Source: Helopsaltes ochotensis
Lineage: Eukaryota > Chordata > Aves > Passeriformes > Locustellidae
Direction of reading: 5' to 3'
DNA length: 64,000 nucleotides
Assembly (NCBI GenBank): GCA_013400155.1
Contig: VXBM01000573.1
Location: 54,302 to 118,301 of the forward strand
The notes beneath the pieces are model-generated. The model was not told where the DNA came from. It did no database searches and saw only the letters and a list, made by a program, of their open reading frames with translations. Within the stretch, counting starts at the first letter, position 1; every line of letters begins with the position of its first letter. Below are positions 1 through 11,700 of this stretch, in pieces. Position numbers and translations under genes: made by a program.

Positions 1-139
1 ATTCTTTAGTGTGTGAAAATAAACTGTGCATGTAACTTACAAGTGTAGGCCTGTTGTGCTTTTTGTTTTCTCCTAGTCAAATCTCACAAAATTGGTAAAT
101 GAAACTTGGCGAATGTGAAACCACCGCACTTTATCAAAG

Positions 140-711
140 TGCATTTGGTTTCCAGTTTTATATGAATGTTGTTGTTCAAGATGATTCATTCCTTGTACCC
201 CTGTTTCATTCCCTTATGGTTTGTTCCTGAAGTTGTTTACCAAGTTACAGTCATGTGTCAATCATCTATTCCCCTACCCCTGGGTCTCAAAAGTTTCAGG
301 GAGAATACCTGGTGACTGGACAGGACCTGAGGGACCCTTCCCATACCTTTCCCTCACTGGCCCCTGGAGATGTCCCTTACTCCCTGTATTACTACCTTGT
401 TCTCCCCATTGGTCACCAATGTAGCTTTTTCCCTTACTCCAAATATTACATACTGTTACAAGGGGTCAGATTGCTCTGCTGGGGCAGAACTTCCAGGGTG
501 AGGATGCTCCAATAAACCTGTGTAGTTACCCCCCAACAGAGTCTTCCTTTTGTCTCCACCATAGTCACTGTCGATAATAAAGGTTTCGTGCTCACCAGAA
601 CCTACCAGGTCACCCAGAGACCAGGGGAAGGTTCAGATGCTTGTAACAGTGCCAGGGCTGGCCAAGCAAGCTTGGATAAGTGCCTCCGAGGCGAATGCAC
701 ACCATTCCTTA
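140..711 (+). mobile_element. Solo LTR, ERVK-like (family A, copy 1)
   Basis: This 572 bp element is collinear over its whole length with the reverse complement of 37606-38150. It is flanked by an exact 6 bp direct repeat TCAAAG (134-139 and 712-717), as expected of a target-site duplication. It starts TG and ends TA. A polyadenylation signal AATAAA lies inside (near 512), as in an LTR R region. No gag, pol or env remnant is attached, so it is a solo LTR left by recombination. A 6 bp TSD is typical of betaretrovirus-like (ERVK) integrases; the class call is an inference. Confidence 0.75.
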
Positions 712-2655
712 TCAAAGGATATGTATTTTTGACTTTAATTCTTTTTTAATGGTGCCTTATCTCAGGGGAGCTGTGCAGGACTGGGTAAGTCTGATGACTA
801 GAGTGTGAATAATATTTGCACAGCCTCCGTGTTTTCAGTGCTTAGTCAGTGACAACTAAAATAAATAACAAAAGCTGAGGAAATGCAAAAATATTGCCAT
901 CATTGTGCACTTTTTCCTTTCAGTACCAAATTGAAACGTGCAGTGATTTGAAGATGGCTCAGCCCAACTGGAGCTAAACATCCTTTCATTAATCTTTGCA
1001 GGATGGAGGTGTTCTGAAAAGAGAGACTCTTAGTTAAAAATTATTCAAGAAGGTCTTGGAACATGGCAGCCAGAAATGCCTGAAGGGTTCACAGAAACTG
1101 TAAGAACCTGTCAAAGGCACATGTATATGAGTCTTTTTGGTTTAGAATAAAAATGGCTGGTTAACAAACATCCTGAAGAGTCAGCCACTCACATTCTTCC
1201 TCCAAAGAATCACATATTCTTAGCTCCTGGGCTCTGAGATGTAATTACAGCATGAGGAGATTTGGGAGAGCTGAAGTCACCATAGCAGCCTCCTGGCAAA
1301 ATCTCTGCTCATCCAATGTAAAACAAAATTTATTTTTACCTTTACTGAGCCTGTTTGTGTCCTGTGTTGGTTCTCTGCATCTCTTCATTTCATTGTACTC
1401 CTCAGTCACAGTCTTTCCCTGCTCTAAATCCTAAAGGTCATCTTCTAAATCTTCCCATGAAATTTTTGACTAGAAAGGAATAGAGGATGCTGGTTATTCT
1501 ATCAGGGTCTGCCTCTGAGTGAAAGAAGAGGTGTCCTCTCATGGCATTCCAGACCCTTTGTAATCATCTCCAGTGAAGCTGATAAACAACTTGTGCTGAA
1601 TAATTTGCAAGCATTGAAGTAAGCTGAAAGACATGGAAACAGATAAAAGAAGATAGGGGAAATGGAAATCATTGAAGTCCTGTGCAGTCCGTGTTCAGAA
1701 GAAAGGCTCTCCATGCAAAAGTTTATGTGAATGATAGAAGCTGTGGATTTGGTGAGACACAGTGCGTGCCAAGCAATTTCCACGGATGTGATGCGCCTGT
1801 AATAGAAGGAGACAAAGACCCTGCTGGTTGAGGCTGGTGGATGGCAGGAGGGTGCTCAGCTGCAGCTACTTGGCTGTGAGAAGGTCTGTGCAGGTGCACA
1901 GGGGGAAGGCAAAGCAGGAGAGGGGCTGCTGAGATATAGAGTAATTTGGCTAAGGGATGCTCTCAGTTTTTTACATGGGGGTAACCAAGAGGAGGATACA
2001 GATTTGTGAGCAATAAGGTGATGATAGATGAGTAGGTTATGTAGGAAAGCTGAAGGGAGGGAGACTTCTATTCCATCTGGAATGTCTGGAGCAGCAGGGT
2101 GCTGTGTTTAGCAGCCTTGGGAGGTTCAGGCTTTTTCTGGTTCCTCTCTTACATCCCTCTCAGATCTAGTAAAGAAAGTGAACTACTGGGAGCTGCTGTC
2201 AAAACATTCAAGATCACACTCCTGCAGGAGACAGCTACCACGCCTCCAGGGCTGATTTTGTCCCTCTAGAGCTAACTCACAAAATTCAGGAGTTGACATC
2301 TGGCTGGCCAAAGTGACAGGGACATGGAGATGTCCTTCTTGGTGGCCACACTCTCTGAGACCTCACTCATGAAGTCTTTCTCAGCAGCAAGCAATAATTA
2401 GCATTCTTTAAACTTGGCAATGACTAATTAATATCTTGCAGGAGGGAAGAAAGATACTGGTGCTGATCTTTATAGTATTATGTATTACAAATAGAGGCTA
2501 GACAGCTATTGTGGGGAATTTTCAACTAGTGTTCTTTAGTGCGGTGACTTTTGAAACAGAAAGGAAGGGAACTCTTCAGCTGTTTTTTTTTTTAAATTTG
2601 TGTTTTACAGTGCTCCATATTCTGGACTTTGCTCTAGACAAAACCTGTATGACCC

Positions 2656-2790
2656 TGTGACGTACCGCAGGCTAGGAGTGTAATGATTTGTTTCTTAAAT
2701 ATTATTGCAAAAGTCAACAAATCATTTCTGGAGTAATAAAAGAGAAGGTTGGGAGCAGAGATTTGTTAACACAGCAGAATTTCCAGGACC
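2656..2790. repeat. Direct duplication, copy A
   Basis: This ~130 bp segment matches 3043-3170 in the same orientation with scattered differences. Shared words include CTTAAAT, TGCAAAAGTCA, GAGTAATA and GATTTGTT. It is non-coding and looks like an old local duplication or two fragments of one dispersed repeat. Confidence 0.6.
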
Positions 2791-3042
2791 TAAGAAGTGT
2801 TGTTTCAGAACAGAAATAACTTGTTCTTTGTTTTTTGACCCACTGAAAACATCGTAACATCCCATCTGATTTTCTCTTCATGTCTCCTTCACCGGTCTTT
2901 TGACATCTGAGAGAAGGAACAGTGTGGAGCAGAAATCTACCTGAATTTTTGTGCTACGCAGGGAGGTGAGTTTTTGAGCAGAGCCTTTAAATAACGATGG
3001 TGTTGTTAGAAGAAAGCATGAGAATATATGGGAAGTCCTATT

Positions 3043-3170
3043 TATGTGCCACAGGTTGGGAATATAATGTTTTATTCCTTAAATGTTACTGCAAAAGTCA
3101 GCAAAAAATTGCCAGAGTAATAGCATAGAAAGCTAGGAGAACAGATTTGTTGTCACAGCAGTAAATGGAA
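3043..3170. repeat. Direct duplication, copy B
   Basis: Partner of 2656-2790, about 385 bp downstream in the same orientation and similar along the whole segment. No coding potential is evident. Confidence 0.6.
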
Positions 3171-6100
3171 AACTAGATAACATTTCCTAACATTGTAAGT
3201 TTTGTAAAGAGAAATTTTTAAAGGAAATTGAGAGAGTTGTTATTAGCTCAGAGGTTTTTATAATTTTCTAGTATTCCTTTTATGTGTCTGAACACAAAGG
3301 GACAGCTTCCATTTTGCCAGTGGGCAAAGTGCTGTAACCATTTGTGGGGAGCTCCTGGCAAGGGCTGCATCTGATATGAAGCCAGGTGACTCCACTGAAT
3401 GGAGCTTGGCCACCTTAGACCATCTGAGGATCTAGTTCATCCTTCACAGTCATTTTATGTAACTCATTAATAGGTGAAGATTTCATCTAGTCTGGTCCTA
3501 AACCAAGATTAAGTCCTTCCTCTGGTACCTGGTGAAGCAAGTAAAGGAAGTAGAGTGGCACAGGGGAATTGCTGGGCTAGGGGAGCGAGTCTGGGCCTCT
3601 TGGGCATCAAGGTTGCCTGTTGACTCCATTGTCTGGAGTTGACTTTGGTTTAACTGTAGTCATTTTTGGCAGCAGCTTTAGTCAAACTGAAGCACACAAC
3701 AGAATAAAGTCCTTCTAGTTTAGACTAGAATATTTGGATTTTAAGTGTTCAGTATATTCTTATATCGTGGGACTAGCCCTTTATAAGCATGTTCCCAGGG
3801 CTTACACTGATGAAAAGTTGCTTGTACATAGAGCCCAGGGATGAGAACAAATACTTTTACAGGCTATGCTGTCCATGAGCAGCTTTGCATCCTGTTTCTC
3901 CCTGTGCCCGTTGGCCTGTCTGCTGCTGTGGGGTTTGCCATCTCACCAAAGTCTGTAGGATATAACTGTGGGTCAGCACATCCAACATAGATACACTGGC
4001 AGAGCTTTCTCTTCATGTTTTGCCTGCATTTTTAGGAACTTCACAAATTTGTCAAAGCAGATTGGAAGTTGCTAACAGGTTTAGAGTTGTGACAGATGAA
4101 CAAAACATGTTCAGTGTCATTGAATAAACCTCATCTCTTGTAGAAGCAATCAGAATCCAGAGGGTTTGTGTAGCTGTGACCTTTACAGAGATGACTGATC
4201 TAGTGACTCAGCCTGGTCACAGGGAGTGAGGACTTCTAGGCTCCTATGCTGTCAATGTCATTCCAACGGGTTGCAGGAGCAGTTTGATTTCTCAGCCAAG
4301 TAATTGGGAACAAGGTGCTCATGAACATCTCTTTTTCAGAACATGCCTAGAAAATGAGGAGGTTCCTGTGTTGGCCTGAACAGCGCTCTGCTAATAAGGT
4401 TTTTTGCATCTTGATGGCTGCTGCTCATCTTTTCCTCCTGACAGGTATAATAATCCTGTTTAGGATTAATCGCAGGGTGTTGCTATCAGCAAGCTCTGGG
4501 CATTCCCCAGCCCAGAGAGTGTTTGTTGCTGTCCTGGTTTGTGCGCACACAATTTATCCCTACAGGAGCCTACTTTCCTCATGTTCTGCTCCACAGCAGC
4601 GGTTGCTCTTATTCTGGCCCTTTCCCTTCATCCATTACCAGGGTCCCTGAAGCCTGCTGGCCAGAGACCTACAAGTCTGGATACATACCCTCTCCTGGGA
4701 TGCTGGTTCAGTCTAGGCTGCAGATGAGCCAGTACCAATATGAAAATACATCAAGGAGTGAAATGTCAGGGTTTGATTGCATCACAACCATCATCCACGT
4801 TTGGAGGTGAAAAGGCTGGTGGTTTTGTCATTATTTACTTCTTTCCCTCCTAGGTGTCTTTTGGATTTCTGCTTTTTTTTTTTCTAGTTTTACTTTGGTC
4901 ACTGTGAAATAGGAGCTGTGCAGTTGCTCCTCAGTGTCCTGGGAAAAGCACAAAGCTTAACACAACCAAGTTCTGCAGTAATAATTCAGACCCTGAGTTC
5001 AACTTGGTAAGCTGTGTGTTGTGAACATGCTCAGCATCCTTTCACTCCACCATAAATCCCAGCAAAACAATAACTACTTCTATGCTGGTTTTTATATTTC
5101 TTTCTTTCACTTCACTTCAGTGAAGATAATTCATGCCTCTAAAATGCACCCTGTAGGACTGGGGTCACTTCCAGCACACATGGCTGTTGAGGAAAACTCA
5201 AACTCTTTCCAAAGAAAACCTTCATAGTAAAAGGACTGAATTAACATCTACCTCCTGCCAAATCTATCAACTTTTTCTCAGCTTTGGGTGAGAAAGTTGG
5301 ACACCCAAACTGATACTGGGGACCTTAGAGATGAACTATGTATTGATTCCTATTTGACATGTCTTGAGGACTTTCTTAACTTTTGCGGAGTTAAACTTGT
5401 CTTTTTAGTGGCAGCGTGGGTGGTCTCAATTAAATTTCAAAGGTAGCAGAAACAAGAAACAGAATGAAATTTTAAAATTTTTAATCATAACGCAGGGAGG
5501 TACTCAAATGAGGACATAGGGCAGCCTTTTCTTTGGAAGTGGCACTTCATTTCCCTTTTTTACTCCCTTTCCCAATGCTGTTTGCCTACAGAAGCATGGT
5601 ATCTGCATGGAGAATGTCTGGATTTACTGGGAAGGAATGAAAAATATGTGTCCAAGTGTGTGTTCTCATCCTCTCACTGACTCAGTCTGCATCTCTTCCT
5701 CCCCCTACCTCACCCACACACTGCTTTCTAGTTTTCTTCTTAATTTTAAATAATCTGAGAGAGTACGAATATATTGTGAGGCTGGGGAGGGCTTGGTGTG
5801 CATGAGTGCTGGAGAAAAAATCACATCCCCTTAGTTCTGTATCCTTCTGTTTTCTGTTGAGAAGTCAGTTTCCTTTGTCTCTTGGGCATTTAATTAATAG
5901 ATACTTCTGGATTCTTGTATTTTGCATATTCCTGGGTGTGGGCTGTTCAGCTTAGCAAGGACCACACAGGACACTCGATGAGGAGAAGGACCCAAAAGAG
6001 GGCCTTTGTTTATTCTTTCTTTCTTAAGTAGACCGCAGGTCCATGCCAGGGATTGGATGAGAAGGTGAACACCTCTCATCTCCAACTGGCCTAGCTGACA

Positions 6101-8637
6101 GTCAGTCAGTACAATTTGTATCTAAAGGTATGTGATGTTTACCAATCCATTTTCCAAAACAAACCTTATCTTACAGATACACCAGCGTGGGAATAGCAAA
6201 GCACTGCCTAAACATTGAGAATTCTGACTCCATTCTAAAAGCTAAGAAACGCATCAGAAAGGCTGCAAAAATCAGGGCAACACCTGGGTTTGTCAAATGG
6301 TGTTAGTTTTGGTAGGCACTTTGTGGATGGAATATCCAGGTCTGTCTTGCAGCTTGATGAGCTAAAACCTGCATATATTTTTCCAAAAAAAGAGTCAGCA
6401 AATACCCATCATGCCAGGTCATGTTTCTGACCTACTGCAAGCAGTGAGTTTGAAATGGCAGTGTGGCAGCTTGCTCCACAAGCAAGCCAGTGTCTTGGTG
6501 GAAGAGTAAAGCAGAGTAGATTTGTTCTCTGATTTCCAAAGTTTACTGCTATCTCAGATGCAAAAGACGTGAGTAAAGAGGAGAGATGTCCAAATGGAAA
6601 TCTAAGATTCATCAAGCATAGGAAAAGCAGGCTTACTGTTTTTACAGCTTTCTGTGCATCCCAGGAACAGGTACTGTGCTTTATTAAAGCAGATTGCTAG
6701 ACAGTTTGATCTTTGGAACAGCTGGTCCATCTCTCTTGCTCCCCATCCTACTCTGTGAGTGTGGGATCCTCCTGGCTCAGCTCTCTACCACCCTTGAGCA
6801 CTTTGCCTCTGTTGAGGAGGCATAAGCATTTCCTAGATCATGAGGTGATAGCAAAACACCTCCGAGGAATATTCAGGGGCTGGAGGTCTGAGCTGAAGAC
6901 TGAAAGTCCTGAGCTTACTCTGCAAGAGCCAAACCTGGAGAGACAACTGAGAACTGTGTTTCAGTTGCTTTATTGTCCACTTGCTCCAGTTTGACCCTGT
7001 GCTGACTTCATAGCCTGTGGCTTAGTGCAAAGGGGAAAATCAATTCTGTGTCTAGCAGGTGGAATCTTAGGTAATGTAGCATGCCTGCTCAGAAAGGGTT
7101 TTTAACTTCAGCCGTCCTTTGAACTTCACAAGTCAATTGGAAGTAATTTAGGATAAAAATAGGAGACTTCAAGTTAGAACCAGACCTGTTTCTGTTATTG
7201 TCCATGGATGAATTGTCATTGATTTGGTAGAGTCAGGGTTGGACTGTTGTATTTTGAGCATGGATGAGTATCCCTAACTTGAACTACAGTAGAGAAAAAA
7301 ATGTTTTATGTATGAAGTGTGGTCTTATCCTGCTTCCTTCTGACCACACTCCTTATTCATAGACATTTGGCTTTGTATTATATGTTGAATTTATTTCTCT
7401 TAGTCAGAGCTGGAATGTCAATTTTCTGACAGTCATGTCAGAGTGTGAAGGAAAAAACACCAATGACCAGCTTAACAAGGAAATGGCATTTCTGAGGCAG
7501 AATGTTATGATCCTGCTTTCTTTCTGCACCCAGGTCTGTAATGCAACAGGATGATTTGGTTCACTGTAATTTTCTGTTGTACCTGTGTGTAGAAAAATTC
7601 ACAGTGCCAGGTGTTTACATCCAAAAAGGAGACAGAGGAGTAAAGGGAGAGTCCATGGGGCATTTCCCGCAGGGTCTCTCAAATTGTTGGAGGACACGGC
7701 CTCTTTCTAATCCGGTTTTCCTGGCCACTTAATCCTCTCTCTTTCCCCATTGGCTGAGGTACTTGAGAGGTACAGACTTCCCAAATTGCCTGCTACAGGA
7801 CCCCTCTAATACGTAACATTCCATTGTACTCCTGCCCCCTCCCATTTTGTGTCTCTGTTCCTCTTTACAGTCAGGAATTTTACATGGCTTTGATTGAACA
7901 ACATTCCTTGTCAATTAGTACCATTCCTCTGAATTTTATGGTTCCTTTCTGTTACTATCTTGTCTATCAATCTCTGCTCTTACCAACAAGCCAGCTCACG
8001 TGATATGATTGTATGTTTGTAAGGACACACTCATTCCTTTCACAGGTGACAAATGTGATCCATGAGAACACATCCCTGTCTGCCTGGTGATGTGGCAGAT
8101 TGCATGCAAAATGCAAAAGTCGTATCTGCTTTAACAAGGTGATTCACTTCAAGGAAAATTAGCTATGAATGGATGTCTGAAATGTTTTAGTTTGAAAACA
8201 ACTAGCAGGATGGCCAGCATTTAAAATGGGAATCCCTATGCCAGGTTATCATATAGCCCAGAGACGACGAATATCAATGTTCCTTTCACAGGCATTACAA
8301 GAGCCTTTCCCTGAAGGCTAGCACAGCTTTCATGGGCCAGAAGGGAGCACAGATAACTGCCCTCCAACACTAGAAATTAAAAAGGACAAGGTGCATAAGC
8401 TCTCGTTTTCCCTGTGACCTAAATCATGTTCTCTCCCTTGTTATGCTGTGTTGACCTCTCTATAAAGGAGAAAACCCTGTGTTAGGTGTATTTTGCCCTT
8501 TGCCTTCACCCTGCTGAAGGACTACAACTTGTAAGCATGACCTTCGCAGAAGACTCATACCTTTCTCACACCTGAATTGTGCTCTTCCTCACACTTTTGC
8601 CAGCGTGGATTCTCAGACCTTTTATGGTTCTTTCCAG

Positions 8638-8712
8638 CAGCTTTCAGTGATGCACACTCAACAAGGGCTCCCATGCTGCCCCCTCCAGCCAGTACCAATG
8701 GTACCATTCCAT
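8638..8712 (+). CDS. ADGRG4: ADGRG4 exon a (Pro/Thr-rich linker before SEA)
   Basis: It ends at a strong donor (CCAT|GTAAGT) in phase 1 and joins the next exon to make a Phe codon. It encodes a Pro-rich linker with an NGT glycosylation site (PPPASTNGTIP). The acceptor is uncertain: AG at 8636-8637, 8639-8640 or 8646-8647 are all possible. Confidence 0.5.
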
Positions 8713-11700
8713 GTAAGTGCTCAGGGGTTTTAAATGTTGTTGGGGTCATCATTGACACTGACTGACACTGTAGACGTGACAATTTAAGGGTTTAAGCCCT
8801 TGCTGCTCAGCAAGGTATCCCATGTCAATAAATCCTCCTGTCTCTGCCTGTGCATTCTCAGCAGGCAAACCTAAAAACCGTAAAAGCTGAGACAGTGCAT
8901 CCCAGGTATGAACCACAACTTTGTTGTTAAGTGTGATAATGTGACCATGTGTTTGGGCCCTTGAGGTCTTTAATAAAATTCTTATCAATGCAGCAGTAAC
9001 ATAGACTTGGACGCTGCAGTCTAGGGTTTCCCAAAGAGCCTCAGTGCTATGGGAATGGGAAGAGAACTGTGGTCCTGCAGGAGAGTGAGGAGATGGGAAG
9101 GGGAGCAGGCACCTTCTGTGCAAGCTGCAGGATGTATCTCATATCTGTCCTCTCCTTACAGTCAAATTCTTTAGTGTTCACATGTACTTTTCTCTTCTCT
9201 ACAAAATGGAGAGAGCACCTGATTGCTATGATGCAGGGAGGCTTCTTGAACACTGGGTGAGTAGCTTGCTTTTCTCATTCTCCTGTGTTTCTAGCAAGTA
9301 TCGCATGAGGACGGGTGGTAGGATCATAGAATACTTTAGGTTGGAATAGTAAGGGTTGTAAGAGACCTCGATAGGTCATCTAGTCCCACACCCAATGTAC
9401 AGAATGCAAACTGTTAGGACAACACAGAAATGAGCATCCATGTAACAACTGTGGTCTTTCAGAGTCATGTTATTCAATATATAACGGGACAAAATGAAAG
9501 TCTGAAGGAAGGGAAAAGTGTTAAAAATTTGCAAAAATTCTTAGCCCTTTTCATTGAGATTTAGAATTTTGATGACAATTCTAAATTTATAAGCAGGTCT
9601 AGAAAAAGTATTCATATATCATGTTAATAAAAGTGTTACTGTTTTCTTTCCAGTTTAATATCATATTTACTGGAGAAGGATTTGTTGTGGCAAACTTTAA
9701 AGTCAGGTGAGGCTCTGGCTGTGTGGTGGTGTCACCTTAACCCTCTGTCCTTTGAGTAGTCAAGTTCCAGATACCCATTTCCCATCAGTCTGTTTGGGGG
9801 TCACAGAGGGTAACAAGCCTCACAGACTCTGGGGACTGGCTGGTATCAAACTGGCTCTTGTGTGGTTGTGTCTAATGAAAGGATATAGTTTGAAAAAGCT
9901 GCTAAGAACAATGGTTTCTTGCACCAGATTCCCCTATTTTGTTGCTTTTAGCCCATTCCATCTGTTTTCACATCCAAACTGTGAGCAGCAGAGAGGGATA
10001 TTTTAGCAACTTGTAAACATCTCACATATACAGATGCAGAATTTTGTCATTTTATGCCTATTTTGACTTCCTACATTCTTCTCTGACTTCCACGGGTACT
10101 GCTTGTTTTATGGATGACAATACAGTAACACGCTGCACTGTTCACTTGGGATGAATCCAATTCATAAAACACTAAGGGAAGGTTCTTCCCATTCTGGAAG
10201 AAACATTTTTTTGTCAGAATTCGTATCAATTATAGCTCTTGGTCCTGGTGACTTCTGTGGATATACCTGTGCTAAATTGCAGATGACTTCTAAGCTGTAA
10301 AGTATGGCTTATTTTGGTCACAAGGTGGGTTTTTTTAGGTGGTACCAGAAATGAGCATGTTACAGTTATGTGATACCATGAAATAATTGTTCTATTCTCT
10401 TTTGTTTTCAGGGATAATTATCCACACCACGGTGCCTATAAGAGGACTCATGTGTGTAATTTTTTATTTTCTGATACCTCTTATAGACTGGTATATTTTT
10501 CTTACCTCTGCATAAAGGATGTAGTTGTTGAAGGGTCTAAATGTTGATGCTATTGTGTTTTGTTGAAATTATTTAATTATCCTGTGAACCCCTGACAGTA
10601 CTGTGAAACAAAGGCTCGTCCCAGATGTCAGGTCCCAGTAGCATTTGAAGCAATAGACTCTGTTCTAATGGACACACTGAGTTTTGGCTAATTGTTTTCC
10701 TTAAAAAAAACCTTGTTCCTGTTGATTCTAACCAATTTCTAACTTTGTGTCCTTCCATGCAAACTGAAGGGGAAGGTAAAGCAGATGTCACAAAGGTAAG
10801 ACCAGGGTTATCAACTGGATTTCCATAGTTTGTACTGATTTCATTTCTAGGGGAAGGAGGAATTATATCCCTCCTTGGCTCTTTGAGTTTCAGAGTGACC
10901 AGAAAAGTGCACACGGAGGTCAGAACCACAGGAACACTTGACCTGGGGGAAACGTGTTTGGGCATCCAAGATTCCCCTCTCACATCCCAGATCTTGGATA
11001 ATTCACAGTGCTTCCATGGCAAGGTGTGAGGTTTGTGCTTCCCTGTAAGAGCTGGCCCTGGGCAGGGTCCTTCACTAGGGCCAGAACTGTGAGTGGACAG
11101 TGCCCAAAATGGGACCAGGATGAATCCTGCACATCTTCTGTAGGAAATCCTAATTGCCTTCTGACCCCAGACCAGGAGGAGGAGGAGGAAGGGAATTCCC
11201 ATCACTTCCAAGGGGCTGTGAATGCTTTAGAAAGACCATAACAACTGGTGGACAGCTGTGTGAATTGAAAAAGCTTGAAATATCCCAGCCCTAAGGAACT
11301 CTCACTCATTAACCCTCAGTTAAATTAGAGGTCCACGAGGCCATCCACCCATGGCTTCTTGCATTTTTCTGCTATGCCTGAAGCCACTCAGAGACATACA
11401 ATCTTTCCAAACCTTCCAGAGTCAGCAAGCATAATTACTGAGACCGAAAGCTGTTCTGAGAAGTGGAATCCACTGTTCTCAAAGTGGTTGGTTAAATCCA
11501 GTTTTCCAGAGAGCCATGAAGTCCCAGAGTGTTCAAGCACCTCACTGTTTTATGATTGGATCTCTCTGAACTTTAAGTGTTGAAAACCCCTTACTTGTGA
11601 CCAAATGTTGTTCTTTGCCAAATAAAGTTATGAGGAAATCTTTAGAGGCATATACTACTGACGATTGATTGAGAAACGGGAAGACTGATTCAGTGATCAG

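Larger units (their letters stand above)
712..8637. other. Upstream or early-intron sequence without a recognised exon
   Basis: I see no convincing coding exon here. No open stretch exceeds about 100 codons on the + strand, and none is Ser/Thr-rich or pentraxin-like. The sequence is presumably an intron of ADGRG4 or its 5' flank. It contains one diverged direct duplication (2656-2790 and 3043-3170), listed separately. Short 5' exons of ADGRG4 could be hidden here and would need transcript data. Confidence 0.5.

Noticed and set aside
4354..4810. Overlapping ~95-codon frames considered as early ADGRG4 exons
   Set aside because: There is no acceptor/donor pair in a matching phase and no SEA, mucin or pentraxin features.
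5894..6085. Possible LTR fragment with TTTATT and GC-rich block
   Set aside because: No second copy, no clear ends and no target-site duplication found.
8749..9123. 124-codon antisense frame near the ADGRG4 SEA exons
   Set aside because: No family features are visible and it overlaps intron sequence between sense exons. Likely chance.
10412..10500. Possible extra ADGRG4 exon after TTTTCAG
   Set aside because: Including it would break the phase-correct join of 9706 to 12182, and it resembles no domain.
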